Source: Talpa occidentalis (taxonomy: Eukaryota > Chordata > Mammalia > Eulipotyphla > Talpidae). Taken from it: a DNA stretch of 64,000 nucleotides. The stretch lies in assembly GCF_014898055.3 (NCBI RefSeq), contig NW_023601433.1:46991876-47055875 (forward strand). The letters run 5' to 3'. Made by a program: the position numbers and the translations under genes. This document shows, in pieces, positions 35,431 to 47,833 of the stretch. Below the pieces are notes generated by a model. It did no database searches. It was not told the origin of the DNA and was given only the letters and a program-made list of their open reading frames with translations. How positions within the stretch are numbered: the stretch's first letter is position 1; each line of letters starts with the position of its first letter.

Positions 35431-35697
35431 GGGCTTCTCTGGTGGCCTAGGTGTTAAGTCTCAGCGCTATCACTGCTACAGCCTGAGTTAAATCCCTGGC
35501 CAGGGAGCTTACCCACCTGGTGCAGCAGACCTCTCCTGTCTTGCCCGCTACTCTCCTTAGCAGTGTATTTCAGTAAATTCACCTGTTCTGCTCCCCACTC
35601 TGTCTCTAGTAAATCCTCTCACCTCCTACACCTCTGGCCTACATCCCAGTTCTTCTATGCAAAAAATAGATATATAAATTCTTAAAAAAAAAAAAAA
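35431..35697 (+). mobile_element. tRNA-derived SINE with variant head
   Basis: The body and tail match the family, but the head reads ggtggcctaggtgttaagtc...cgctatcactgctacagcc, unlike the ordinary ...cactatgaagc...gcctctgcag head. It shares this with the copy at 37676. TSD aatttgaca on both sides. Confidence 0.9.
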
Positions 35698-35708
35698 GAA
35701 ATTTGACA

Positions 35709-36166
35709 TATCATTCAATTAGGAATTGAACAGCAAACTACATTGGTAATGGCAATAATGGCAATATCTGTGACTGCAAACACCTGAGCTAGCAAATGCA
35801 ATTCACAACTACTTCATGTGACTAGTGGTTAAAATTACACAGGTTGAATGCATCCCCAAAACAAGCAGGAAGGCCTACAAAGTGTCTTTTTGCTGTAGAT
35901 TTGCTTTGTTTTTTTTGTTTTTGTATTTGTTTTCAGTGAATGAAATGAACAAGAGCACCAGTTTGGCAGGCAGAAGACCTTGTTGTATTTCCAGGTAGCC
36001 TTGAAAATCACCCAACATCAAGTGGGAAATTGGATTAAGTGACATGCAAGTTCCCTTCCATATCTCTGGATCTGTAAGATTTTAAAAGTTTCCTTGTGTG
36101 GGTTTCATAATTATCTGAGAAATAGAAAGATAATGTTTTAACAAGCTGTGACTGTACTGTGACCCT
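35709..36166. other. unassigned DNA with a MIR-like piece
   Basis: At 35945-36070, gagcaccagtttggcaggcag...ttgtatttccagg...gaaaatcacccaacatc is compatible with a decayed MIR. Confidence 0.4.
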
Positions 36167-36183
36167 TAAAGTCCCTTGATTTT

Positions 36184-36499
36184 TTTTTTTTTTAAAGGAG
36201 AACTCTTGGGTTTTTTTTGTTTGTTTGTTTATTTATTTATTTATTTATTTATACAAGCACAGGGTACAGTCAGAAGCGCGGGAGGGTGAGAGAATTCACC
36301 AGAGCCAGAGTGGGGAGCAGAGCAGGCAGAAGGACCGAAGTACACTGCTGAGGCGAGCAGCGGGCAGCAGGAGAGGTCTGCGCGCCATGTGGGACCCTCC
36401 TCCAGTGGCTGGGGAGCAGCTGGGGATCGAACTGGCGCTGCAGAGGCTGCGGGCAGCTTTGCAACCCAGCGCTCAACCGCTGCGCCACCAGGGAGCCCC
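36184..36499 (-). mobile_element. tRNA-derived SINE, GC-rich subfamily, minus, bipartite tail
   Basis: TSD taaagtcccttgatttt at 36167-36183 and 36500-36516, perfect. On the minus strand the A-rich tail (AATAAACAAACAAACAAAAA) is followed by about 17 nt (cccaagagttctccttt) and a second A run before the TSD, so non-SINE sequence travelled with the insertion. Confidence 0.93.
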
Positions 36500-36671
36500 T
36501 AAAGTCCCTTGATTTTACAAGGAAATTTAAATTGAAGTTTTCTGATATTTTTTCAGGAGGAATAATTCTTGACCTGCTTTAATATTGTCCTTCAAGCTGT
36601 CTGCACACTTCACCAGTGAATAGCTTTTGGTCCATAAGAAGCAATATCTTCTGAGAAGATTATTAATTTTA

Positions 36672-36938
36672 GGGCCTCCCCTGGTGGCGCAGCAGTTGAG
36701 CGCTGGGTTGTGAAGCTGCCCGCAGCCTCTGCAGCACCGGGTTCGATCCCCGGCCGCCAGGCGAGGGTCCCACATGGCCATGGCGCGCAGACCTCTCCTG
36801 CCGCCCGCTGCTCCCCTCAGCAGTGTACTTCATCACTCTGCCTGCTCTGCTCCCCGCTCTGGCTCTGGTGAATTCTCTCACCCTCCTGCGCTTCTGACAG
36901 TACCCAGTGCTTGTATAAATAAATCTTTTAAAAAAAAA
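36672..36938 (+). mobile_element. tRNA-derived SINE, GC-rich subfamily
   Basis: Complete copy with A box (TGGCGCAGCAG) and B box (GGTTCGATCCC). The tail AATAAATCTTTTAAAAAAAA is a clear polyA signal plus pol III terminator. The TSD is probably attaatttta/ataatttta. Confidence 0.9.
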
Positions 36939-37664
36939 TAATTTTATTTATATAGTTTATTCTACTCTAATAGGAGATGTAAACCTGAGAGATATTCATA
37001 TTCAGTGATGTGGGTTTCAATTTCCCATATTACTGAACAGAAACATTTGCTATAAATAGTTTGGACCATTACCTATAAAGCATATCTGCTGAGGATTGCT
37101 CCCTTCCCTCCTCTCTTTCTATAGCATCTTTTAGTATGTTTTTGAATACAAGTAACAGAAAACCTCAGCTTAACTGTAGAAAATAATTCAGGAATGTATA
37201 ACAAGAGGCCTGGAGGGTGTGGTGCATTCAGTGGCTCAGCGCTGCCATTGGGCCCTTGTTCATTCTATCTTTCTGCTCTTCCAGCATAAATTCTGGGTAC
37301 CTTACCTTGTGTTCTCAATGTAATAGCTGAAAGTTCAAGTCTCTCATCCCAGTATGGCAACATGGCTGAAAGAAAATGATTGTCCCCTCACTCATGACTT
37401 ATTTTCTTTGAATCCCTTCTCTCTCTCCAGAAGGCTTCCTTCCCAGAAATTGGCTCAGGGGCATCCTTTGATAAATCATTGCCAAGGGGAATAAGACTAA
37501 TAGGACTTGCTTAAAACAAGGATATTTATCCATGAGTCATAGAAGAGATGCATGGACATGGGACAAAATCAGGGCTTTCCTGGCAAAGAAGAATCAGTGG
37601 TGGTAGCTAGCCAAGCAGCAGTATGTGTAACACCAGGAACAGTTCTGCAATTTGCTGTGCAAGC
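36939..37664. other. unassigned DNA
   Basis: No supported feature. Confidence 0.35.
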
Positions 37665-37675
37665 CTTTCTGTTCT

Positions 37676-37931
37676 CCAGGCCTCCCTGATGGCCTAGGGG
37701 TTAAGTTTCATTGTTATCACTGGGTGGAGTCCTGAGTTTGATCCCTAGCCAGGGAGCTAACCCACATATGGCACAGAAGACCCCTCCTGTCTTGCCTGCT
37801 GCTCCCCTCAGAAATGCATTTCAGTCAATCTGCTTGTTTTGCTCCCCACTCTAACTCTGATGGACCCTCTCATCCCCCACACCTCTGGCTTACACCCTAG
37901 ATCTTCACAAAAATTTAAAAAAAAAAAATGT
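37676..37931 (+). mobile_element. tRNA-derived SINE with variant head
   Basis: Second copy with the ggcctaggggttaagttt...ttatcactgg head. TSD ctttctgttct at 37665-37675 and 37932-37942. The tail is decayed (cttcacaaaaatttaaaaaa). Confidence 0.9.
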
Positions 37932-37942
37932 CTTTCTGTTCT

Positions 37943-38362
37943 GCTTATGATGGTTTCAATGAATTTTAACTGTTTTAATTGCTTAGAAAGAGTGAGCACC
38001 TTATTCCTATTATTTCACAATTATCACAAGGAACATGTTGAAACCTCTAGTTCAATCCCAGGGATGTAAGACCTAAACTTTGAGAGCTACCTCTGGCCCA
38101 CAGGTTGTCTGACACCAGCCTCTTCCTCTTTAACTTGTGCCTTGGACAGTTTGGAGTCTGGAACTTTTGCTTCCACTCCAGACAAGATGTCAAGCTTCCA
38201 TGCCTCTGAGAATGTGAAGATGCTAAGGATGCTTAAGGATGCTAAGACCCTTCATAAATCTCTCTCTTGGGAGCAAGGTTTATCCTAAGCTAGGTAGTCC
38301 CTATGTAGTCCTTACGTTTGTGAATTGTACTTTTGGAAGTTTTACTGCAATGAAATCACTTT
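37943..38362. other. unassigned DNA
   Basis: No supported feature. A small tandem copy gctaaggatgcttaaggatgc lies at about 38221-38245. Confidence 0.35.
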
Positions 38363-38376
38363 TAGTCATATATTTT

Positions 38377-38624
38377 TTTAAAAGATTTATTTATTTAGCA
38401 TACAAGAACTGGGGTACAGGCCAAAGGTGCAGGGGGGTGAGAGGATTCACCAGAGTCAGAGTGGGGAACCGAACAGGCAGACTGACTGAAATACACTGCT
38501 GAGGGGAGCAGTGGACGAGTCAGGAGAGGTCTGCTGCACCATGTGTGTTGTTCCCTGGCCGGCTGGGGATCGAACTTGTGCTACAGAGTGCTGTGCTTAA
38601 CCCCTTGCGCCACCAGGGAGGTCC
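38377..38624 (-). mobile_element. tRNA-derived SINE, older subfamily, minus
   Basis: TSD tagtcatatatttt (38363-38376) and tagtcatgcatttt (38625-38638), two mismatches. Part of the head between the B box and the A box is shortened. Confidence 0.92.
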
Positions 38625-38670
38625 TAGTCATGCATTTTCTTATGGCTTAAGTTCAGGTGAACATTTCTTT

Positions 38671-38959
38671 CTTTCTTTTTTTTTTTTTTTTAAATATTTA
38701 TTTATTTATACAAGCACTGGGTACAGTCAGAAGCGTGGGAGGGTGAGAGAATTCACCAGAGCCAGAGCGGGGAGCAGAGCAGGCAGAAGGACCGAAGTAC
38801 ACTGCTGAGGGGAGCAGCGGGCGGCAGGAGAGGTCTGCGCGCCATGTGGGACCCTCCTCCGGTGGTGGCCAGGGAGCAGCCAGGTATCGAACCGGCGCTG
38901 CAGAGGCTGCGGGCAGCTTCGCTACCAGCGCTCGACCGCTGCGCCACCAGGGAGGCCCT
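38671..38959 (-). mobile_element. tRNA-derived SINE, GC-rich subfamily, minus
   Basis: TSD aggtgaacatttcttt (38655-38670) and aggtgaatatttcttt (38960-38975). It lies only 46 bp from the previous SINE, in the same orientation, but the TSDs differ, so the two insertions were independent. Confidence 0.93.
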
Positions 38960-38975
38960 AGGTGAATATTTCTTT

Positions 38976-40876
38976 ATCTCAAGCATGTTGATGAGAATGG
39001 AGACAGTCGGCTTATGATATATATCCACCGACCCTAAAGTCTCTAGATTTTATTGTAAAGTTGATGCAAGTTATCAAAATATCAGAAATAAAGCAATTCC
39101 TCTGTTGTTAGAAATGGAATATTCCTCCTGCTTCGGCACTAAAGTGTTCTCACTGGATCAAAAGTCCAGTTTTTATGCCTAGCCCAGATTTTAAGAATTG
39201 ATCTTCTTCTTTTCTAATTTGTTTGTCTTCCTTCTACTCAAAGTGGCAGAGGTTGCAGACTTGTGCCATCAAGAGAAGGGCTGTGCAGGTCTGAGCCTGC
39301 CTCTGTGAACTGGCTTTCCTCCTGCGCCCTTCTTTCCTCCAGTCCTGGCATAACTTCGTTCTAAGAGATTACAGTAAACTCTTTATCATGCAAGGTCGAA
39401 AACCTGCCAATTATTTGCTTTTTGCTTTGTTCCTGTCAATAAACCTAAAATTGTTTTCCTTGAAAATTCTCCAAAAAACTACATCCTTCCCCCTTTCTCC
39501 TCTCTGCTTTAACCAGCTCTGCCCATGTGCTGTGTGAAAAGGCCTGCAGCCTCAGTGAGAAGAAAAATGAACAGAAGAGCGAAAAACAAAAACAAAAACA
39601 AAAACACCAAAACCCAAAAAAACCCTGATAAATCCAAACACCCTTTGTTGGTGAGTATTCAGACATTCACACTGTCCACACCCAGGCCTGGCAAAAGCAC
39701 TGAGGCTATGAAGTGGAAGCACTTGTTGGATTGGACCCAGCATAGAGCTAATATTGCCTGAAATCACTGCATGAAGAGGCTTCTGCCAGAGGGTCCTGAC
39801 TGCTAGTCCTGTGTGTTGGGTTCCCTTCTAAGCCCCTGGGACATGCTCTATTCAAGGGCAGGGCAGGGCAGGGCAGGGAGAGGGCTGTGGACTAACCAGT
39901 AATTCTTGGCAAAGACTGAAGACTTACTCACAGGTACTTACTCAACCAGGCACAGTTGAAAAGGGAAGAAATCTCTGAAATACTGGATAATCAGGTATGT
40001 ACTGAGAACGTGACAGTGATGATGTAGATGAAGTACTCGTAGGAATATGCAAATTCTACAACTACCCCAACTATCCTGTGGAGGATTACCACATACTACC
40101 CAGATCCTCAAACCCTCCCAAACCCTCACAGTAACAGATTAGGTGACCAGCTAAAGTCACAGAAAAATCACTCCTGCCATTCAGGACAGGGAATACCTGG
40201 TGCTGACTAGCTCCCCAAGTGTCCTTCTTAACAGGCCACAGTACTCCATATACCTGGATCATTTATTTATCCTCAAAGTCACAAAAATCTACAAATATGT
40301 TACCCTGAAGGCTATGACAGGACACTATAATTATCCACTGCAGAAATTTGGTTTGTCTGAGAAGGCAACCTTTCAGAAGAGCGAAATGGAGAACCAAGAC
40401 CAGGAATGACCCAGTTTTGTAGGAAGGTGTAAGAACTGTCTGGAATAATCTGGTGCTATCTGAGAAGAGGAGATCAGAAGTATTAAGGGGCTTTGAGTTA
40501 CCTGGCAAGGAATCTCTATGAGGGAATGAGCAGTCTTCTGAAGAGTCAGTGTTGAGTCTGCATTTCAGAGAAAAGTGTGGCCATCAGCAGTGTCCAGAAA
40601 CAACACCCAGGGCTCTCCTAAGAATATTGTTCCAAATCAGAAACTTGTGTCAGGTTGCATTTTCTAAACACTGATCACAAAAATCACTTGCAAACATTTT
40701 ATATATGTGACTTTTTGAAAAGGTTGTTTATTAGCATTTCTGCATTGATAAATAAATTCATAATTATCTTTTGTTGAAACATGCCAACTCAGGTTGTAAA
40801 GTGAAGGTTATATTTCATAAAATAATTCCAGAGTTTTCCTTCTTTTCTAAGCTTTAGATCAATGTAAGGACTATTA
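38976..40876. other. unassigned DNA
   Basis: 1.9 kb with no supported gene. A (GGGCA)n tract of about four units lies at 39856-39878. An AATAAA in tgtcaataaacc near 39437 has no gene context. Confidence 0.4.
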
Positions 40877-40895
40877 AATACTCTATCTGCTTTTT

Positions 40896-41162
40896 GGACC
40901 TCCCTTGTGACACAAGGGGTTGAGACGCACCTATGAAACTATTGGCAGCCAATGCAGCACCAGTTCAATCCCCAGCTGGCAAAGGGAGCAACCCACATAG
41001 CTCAGCAGACCTCTCCTGACTCACTCGCTGCTCCCCTCAGCAGTGTATTTCAGTCAGTCTGCCTGTTCTGTTCCCCACTCTGACTCTGGAGAATCCTCTC
41101 ACCCCCCACACCTCTGGCCTATACTCCAGTTCTTGTATGCATAAATAAACAAATCTTCAAAA
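40896..41162 (+). mobile_element. tRNA-derived SINE, older subfamily
   Basis: TSD aaatactctatctgctttt before and aaatactctatatgttttt after, two mismatches. Head somewhat degraded (ggacctcccttgtgacacaag). Confidence 0.92.
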
Positions 41163-41199
41163 AAATACTCTATATGTTTTTTAAAGATCTTAAAATATC

Positions 41200-42847
41200 C
41201 TTGTGAAACTAGTTAGTATTTTTGAGGGAACTCAGCAACAATTTTCATTCTTATCAGTCTACTTTTATTTTCTTTTTCTTGTGGGGGGGGGGTCAATTGT
41301 GCCCAATCATATTTCCTAAGAAAATTATGTTTCATCTGCATTTTCAAATATACTTTCATGAAGTTAAGTAAGTAGATCCTTATGGTTATTTTAGTTTTTT
41401 TTTTTAATATTATTTCTTCCTAGTGTTTCTTAGTTTATTTAGTTGCACTTCTGCTTTTTTCTTTATTAGATTAGCTAATGTTTGATCTAATTCTTTGCTT
41501 TTCTCCCCAAAGACTGAGCTTACTTATTTAATACCAATTTTTCTACTTTCAATAAACTAGAAAGTTCTACTTTTCTTTTATTAATTTTCTACTTTCTTTC
41601 AGTTTGTTTTTGTTTTTCTTCTTCTAAACTAGATGTTTGATTCATTTGTTTTTTTCTTATTATTTGTTTAAGCCTATGGATTCTTCTCTGAATGCTATTT
41701 TAGCAGTATCTTATATATACTGATATATAGGAGAAGTGTTCTTTTTATTATTGTCATTTTCTAAATGGTCTGCAGTTTAGCTTTGTAATTATTATATACA
41801 AGAGTTGTAGGCTTTTTAAAAGAATTAAAATTTCTTTAAGAGAAATTTTTAATGTTTACAGGTGAAAGGGAATTTTTGTTGTTTGATTTTTTAAATTATT
41901 TTATAGCTTTATTACATAGTAATCAGAGAATATTGCCTATGCTATTTCTACTTTTTAGAATTTATCAAGATTTTCTTTGTGGCATAATGATGTGATCAAT
42001 TTTCCTGAATGCTCCAGTCTTAAATATTCTTAAAAATAAGAATACTCTTTCTATGTGTAAAGACTAGAGTTTGACATGTATATTAAATAGAGCGATCAAG
42101 TTTAAAATATGAATTTTACATAATTGACTTTATTTAGCCACTTGATTCGCCATAATCCATAAAGACCAGAGTGAAACCATGTTTAGTTGGTTTTTCCTTT
42201 TGTCTCCTATAATTTCAATTTTTTTTGAGTGCTATTGCTTTGTTATTTGGTGATTAGCTATTTATAACTTAGCTATTTAAATTAGCTATTTAAATCTTCT
42301 CTACAAATCACACCCTTTAGCATTATAAGGTGTTTTTGTTGCTTTTGCTTAATAATTTTATGACCTGAATGTCAGCTTATATAAAAGTTCATGACCCTTG
42401 CTTTCTTAGTGTGCATTTTCCCTGAATCTGTTTTATTTACCTTTTTATTTTCAATATTCTGATTTGTTTTAGTTTTGTTCTATGTAGATAGAATTAGGTT
42501 TTCATAGTATGAATAAACCACTAATTGTTTACCCATTCACCATTTGATAGACCTTTGGTTTCCTTCAGTTTTGGATGATCGTGAATAATGTTACTCTAAA
42601 TACTTAGGTACACATCTTTGTATGGACATATATTTTCATATTTTTTGGGTAAATTCCTAGTAGTAGAATTGCTGGATCTTATGGAACTATATACTTACTT
42701 TTATAAGATACTGCCCTATTATTTTTTAAAGTGGCTCTAAGGTTTTGAATTTATACCAGCAGAGTGTGAGAATTCCAGTTGCTCTAAATCTTCACCAAGA
42801 TTTGATATTGTCAGATTGTAGCCTTTCTAATTCTAATTGTTGTGTAG
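41200..42847 (-). mobile_element. L1 ORF2 and 3'-end fragments, minus, decayed
   Basis: The right part (42500-42847) is reverse-strand L1 3' region: gtttacccattcaccatttg, ggatgatcgtgaataatg, gtaaattcctagtagtagaattgctgg. The left part (41400-42400) resembles reverse-strand ORF2 between the EN and RT domains (gtggcataatgatgtgatcaat). The order suggests at least two pieces. All frames are broken. Confidence 0.6.
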
Positions 42848-42955
42848 TTGTATTTGTTTTCTAGGGCTCCTCAAACAAAATACCACAATCTAGATGGCTA
42901 AAAACATTAGAAATCTATTCTCTCACAATTCTGGAGGCCAGAAATATGAAATCAT
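42848..42955 (-). mobile_element. MLT2-type LTR end fragment, minus
   Basis: gtatttgttttctagggctcc, aaataccacaatctagatggc, ctctcacaattctggaggcc: the reverse strand of the MLT2 3' end. The rest of the LTR is missing. Confidence 0.7.
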
Positions 42956-43980
42956 AAAAATGTACATACACACAATCAAATGGGAAAAATACTTGTGTAT
43001 CATGCATCAGACTAAATGTTAATATCCAAGATTTATAAAGATCTCATACAACTCAACAGCAAGAAAAAAAATACCCCAATCAAAAAATGGAAAGAAGGGC
43101 CTCCCTGGTGGCGCAAGAGATTAAGCACAACACTGTGAAGCTGTCCGTGGCCTCTGAAGCACAGGTTTGATCCCTGGCCGGCCAGGGAGCAACCCACATG
43201 GAGCAGCAGACCTGTCCTGTCTCGCCTGCTGCTCCCCTCAGCAGTGTATTTCAGCTGATCTCTCTGTTCTGTTCCCCACTTTGTCTCTGGTGAATCTTTC
43301 ACTCCCCTACCTCTGGCCTGCACCCCAATTCTTATATGCATAAATAAATAAATATTTAAAAAAATGGAAAGAAGAACTAAATAGACACTTCTTCAAGGGA
43401 GTTAAACAAATTGCCTCAGGCACATGAAAAAATGTTCAACATCACTTATCTTCAGAGACATGCATATCAAAACCACAATGAGATACAACCTATTTACAAC
43501 TACCAGATTATGGAAAGAACCTGAATGACCAATGACAGAGCAGTGGATTAAGTAGATGCATTTACATACAATGGAATACTACTCAGTTACAGAAAACAAA
43601 AAAAGATGTCACTCTTGTCATTTGTGACAACATGGATGGAATTGGAGGGGATTTTGCTAAGTAAAACAAGTCAGAAGGAGAAAGACAAATACCAGGTGAT
43701 TTTTCTTGTAAGTGAAATACAGAGAAACAATAAAAGAAATGACAAAATTACACCAAAACAAACCCTAGAAATATGACTGCAGAATTGAGGCTATCCGAGA
43801 GATAAGGGAGTGGAAACAAAGGGAGGAGGGAACCCAATTTTGTCTTATAAAGGACTTTGGGTGCTTGGATGGGTGGCATGGTGTGGTGACCTAGACCTGA
43901 GGATGTGTGAGCCTATTCCCCTAAATCATATACAGTGTTATATAACCAATGTTACCTCAACAAAGAAAAGAAAATTATAA
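42956..43980 (+). mobile_element. L1 3' end, plus, interrupted by a SINE
   Basis: Sense L1: ccaagatttataaagatctc, aactaaatagacacttcttc, caaaaccacaatgagata, atggaatactactcagtta, catggatggaattggagg, gagcctattcccc, to an A-rich end near 43975. It lies in inverse orientation to the L1 on its left. Confidence 0.85.
43097..43359 (+). mobile_element. tRNA-derived SINE, older subfamily, in L1
   Basis: TSD aaaaatggaaagaa at 43083-43096 and 43360-43373, a perfect 14 bp. Tail GCATAAATAAATAAATATTTAAAA. Confidence 0.93.
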
Positions 43981-44098
43981 AAATAAGGAAGTCCTAGCTG
44001 AGTTCTCCATCCCTTCGAGCACCTGACTACGTTTTTGTGAGATTGTGGTTTGGAGTCAGGCGTGACCATGCTGTACTTATCTGAAAGCTCTCTTTTCT

Positions 44099-44382
44099 TT
44101 TCTTTTTTCTTTTTTTTAAAAATTTATTTATTTATGTATACAAGAACTGGGGTACAGGCCAGAGGTGTGGGGGGTGAGAGGATTCACCAGAGACAGAGTG
44201 GGGAGCAGAACAGCAGACTGACTGAAATACACTGCTGAGGGGAGGGAGCAGTGGGTGAGTCAGGAGAGATCTGCTGTACCATGTGGGTAGCTCCCTGGCT
44301 GGGGATTGAACTCATGCTGGCAGTGACTGTGGAGAGCTTCATAGGTTGTGTCTTAACTTACCCTTGCGCCACCAGAGAGGCC
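44099..44382 (-). mobile_element. tRNA-derived SINE, older subfamily, minus
   Basis: TSD ctgaaagctctcttttct at 44081-44098 and ctgaaagctcttttttct at 44383-44400, one mismatch. A ggag insertion near 44242 distinguishes it. Confidence 0.92.
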
Positions 44383-44400
44383 CTGAAAGCTCTTTTTTCT

Positions 44401-45276
44401 TACCTGTGGATGGAGTCCGTCAATATGTTCTCCATCTGACCACAGAGGTAGGTTTGGGGATCACATGAGGCCAGTCAAGTTTCTGTTCTGTGATTACTAT
44501 TACATTTGAGAGAGAAAAAAGCCTCCTGTGCTTGCTATCTTCTATTTGCTTTTCAGACACATTCTTGCCCCATGTTTACTGGTTCAGTGACCAGGTGGGC
44601 TTCCCAGTATTTCAACCTCCCATTGGACTGAACTGCTGGAGGTACTGCCAGGAGATCAGTGGGAGGGAGGGCAGTTTGCTATGGCCCTCTACCAAATGCC
44701 AAAGCTTCTGTCAGAAATCTCTCTCCATTGCAGCAACCTACGCTAGTCCACATTAACCGTTTCTTTTCCTTGTTTCTTCGGCTCCTTTTGGGTTGCTGGT
44801 TTCCTTAAAATTCTCAGTCACCTCTATAAATATCCCCTTTCTTAAATTACCCTTATATCACCTAATTCTGAGTGTACCCTTTGTTTCCTGCTGGTGCTCT
44901 TTCCTCTAAAAGGGGGTGAGAACTGGTTTGCTAGCAGTCACCAGACAATTAAGCAGACAGAGCCAAGAGAGAAATGGAAATCTGCAAACATTTTTTGAGC
45001 ATCTGGCCTCAGTTTGAGCTGTAGCTAGCTCTAACCCTGTCTTCCCAGAGATATGAATGAATAAAGGCTAATTTAAAAAAAATTAATTTTTTTGTTATCG
45101 AGTTCATAGAATTTATGTGGAGTGTGTGACCAAGGGCAAGTCCCTTCATTTCTTGATTTCTTCATCTTTAGAACTAAATATTCACCTGTCTCTACTTGTC
45201 TATTATGTGGTATGTTTAATTAAGGTCTTCAAAGTGCAATTTATGGACTTATTTTGTGCCCAACATAGTGACATTG
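44401..45276. other. unassigned DNA with a MIR relic
   Basis: At 45118-45175, gtgtgtgaccaagggcaagtccc and ttgatttcttcatctttagaac follow the MIR core (ctgtgtgaccttgggcaag...ctcatctgtaaaa). The rest is unassigned. Confidence 0.5.
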
Positions 45277-45291
45277 CAGTGCAGGCATTTT

Positions 45292-45577
45292 TTTTTGTTT
45301 GCTTGTTTGTTTGTTTTAAAGATTTATTTATTTATGCATACAAGAGCTGGGGTACAGGCCAGAAGTGTGGGGGGTGAGAGGATTCACCAGAGACAGAGTG
45401 GGGAACGGAACAGGCAGATTGGCTGAAACACACAGCTGAAGGGAGCAGCGGGCAAGTCAGGAGAGGTCTGCTGTGCCATGTGGGTCTCTTCCCTGTCTGG
45501 GGATCAAACTAGTGCTACAGTGGCTGCCGATAGCTTCATAGATTGTTTCTCAACCCCTTGCGCCACCAGGGAGGCCC
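45292..45577 (-). mobile_element. tRNA-derived SINE, older subfamily, minus
   Basis: Near-TSD cagtgcaggcatttt before and cagttcaggatttt after. The tail on the minus strand is AATAAATCTTTAAAACAAACAAACAAG. Confidence 0.9.
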
Positions 45578-45591
45578 CAGTTCAGGATTTT

Positions 45592-45994
45592 AAAAAGAAT
45601 CATTGAAAGAAGTATTTAGCATATTCCCTCAAGTGATCTACAACATTATATAGAAGTTTTCTATATGATCAAATGTACTAGTGATGCTGAGGCCTAGGAA
45701 CAGAGGACTTGTAAAAAAAGATACTCTCTTCATTTGGGTCCCGGGGAGACACTGGGGCGATGGGTAGAGCTTTTATATAGGCCTACAGCAGGCACTGTGA
45801 TTCGTTTACTCAGTGGCCATTCCTCCCTCCCTCCTTGCTAACAGACTCTATGTTTATTGGGAAACCAATATGCCCAGCCCAAGATAATGGGCCAGCATTG
45901 ATCTAGTCACTCTATGTTGTTGTAAAATATAGAAAAATCAATGTTTCCTACTACTCTAGTCTCCCTTGAAGCAAGGATGGCCTTATGCTCAGAT
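45592..45994. other. unassigned DNA
   Basis: No supported feature. Confidence 0.35.
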
Positions 45995-46039
45995 CAGTGA
46001 CACCTGAGTCATTGACACCTGAGTCAGTGACACCTGAGT
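45995..46039 (+). repeat. 15 bp tandem repeat, three units
   Basis: Units cagtgacacctgagt, cattgacacctgagt and cagtgacacctgagt lie head to tail at 45995, 46010 and 46025. The outer units are identical and the middle one differs by one base. The period is a multiple of three, so an open frame across it reads a repeated TPES motif, probably without coding meaning. Confidence 0.9.
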
Positions 46040-46047
46040 CAAGTCTA

Positions 46048-46250
46048 CAGGGGTGGTTTAGAGGAAGGTATCTCAATCTTGGCACCATTGACTTTTGGAC
46101 CAGATTATTCTTTGTTGTAAAGAGCTCTCTTGTGCATTATAGAATGTTTAACACTATCCCTGGCCTCTACCCACTGGATATCAATAACACCTCTTTAGTT
46201 GTGACAATCACTAATGTCTTCTAGGTAGTAAAATCACATCCAGTTGAGAA
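46048..46250 (-). mobile_element. MER20-like hAT-type DNA transposon, minus
   Basis: tctcaatcttggcaccattgac, gattattctttgttgtaaagagc, gcattatagaatgttta, ctggcctctacccactggat, agttgtgacaatcac, agttgagaattact: the full order of MER20 on its reverse strand, with both inverted-end remnants (ttctcaa/ttgagaa type). Non-autonomous and ancient. Confidence 0.8.
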
Positions 46251-47357
46251 TTACTATTTTAAAGGAAAGACCTTGTGTTGTTGATAAAAGACAACTAATG
46301 TACCTGTTACCTCCTTTTCTCTCCTTCCTGCCTTGAACAAGGTTGTTAGAATTACGGTTATAATAGTCTGCAACCATGAGGAAAAGGGCAAAATATTCTC
46401 CTTAAAACTAGTGCTACTTGACAGCAATAACCTTTTAAATGTTTATGTCACTATGCAGAGATTTTCTGAGATTTCAACTAAATAAAACCTAATTGATTGA
46501 ACATATAATGAAAGAGAGAAAGCATGCTCTTAGCATGTTGTCCACTGAAGGCTACAGTATGCAAGACCAAGATACAAAAATCTATTGTATTTCTACATAC
46601 CAAAAATAAGCAATTAGAAATTGAAATGGGAAAATGCCATTTATAAGAGAATGAAAAAATATCTACTACTTGAAGATATTCACAAAATATATGTACAGTG
46701 TGTATGCTGAAACAACAAAACATTACACAGAGAAGATTTCAATAGGTAAATTATGCATTCATAAAATTCAGTTCTGTTAAGATGTCAGTTCTCAAATTGA
46801 TCTATACACATAATATAATCTCAGCAAAAATCCCAGACATTTTTCATAGAAATATTTAGGCTAATTCCAAAATTTATAAAAATTTAAAGGAGATACAATA
46901 ATCAAAACAATGTTGAAAAGAAAAATAAGTTGGAGAACTTATACTACCTCATTTCAGACTTACCACAAGGCAATCAAGGCAATGTGGTGTTGGTTTAGAG
47001 ACATATAAATCAATGCTACAGAGTAGAGCACGGAAACAGATTCACACACATATTGTTAATTGATTGCTTTTACAAAGGTGCCACTCTAATTTGAGTTGTG
47101 ATTGGCTATCTTTTTAACAAATGGTGCTGAAACAACTGGATATCCATATTTTAAAAACACACCTGAACTTATCATATACATTGGAAATAGAAATTAATTT
47201 TAAATTAACTATAGACCTGAATATATTAAAGCTAGCAATATAAAACACTTAGAAGAAAATCTCTGTTCACTTGGAGTAGGCAAGATAAGTAAGTTTCCTT
47301 AGATAGGAAAAAAGTACAAACCAACACAGAAAGGAATTGATAAACTCTACTTGATGA

Positions 47358-47833
<476 letters not shown>

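Noticed and set aside
42500..43980. Second twin-primed L1 (minus block then plus block)
   Set aside because: An MLT2 fragment separates the two blocks and both cover the 3' end region, so independent insertions are more likely.
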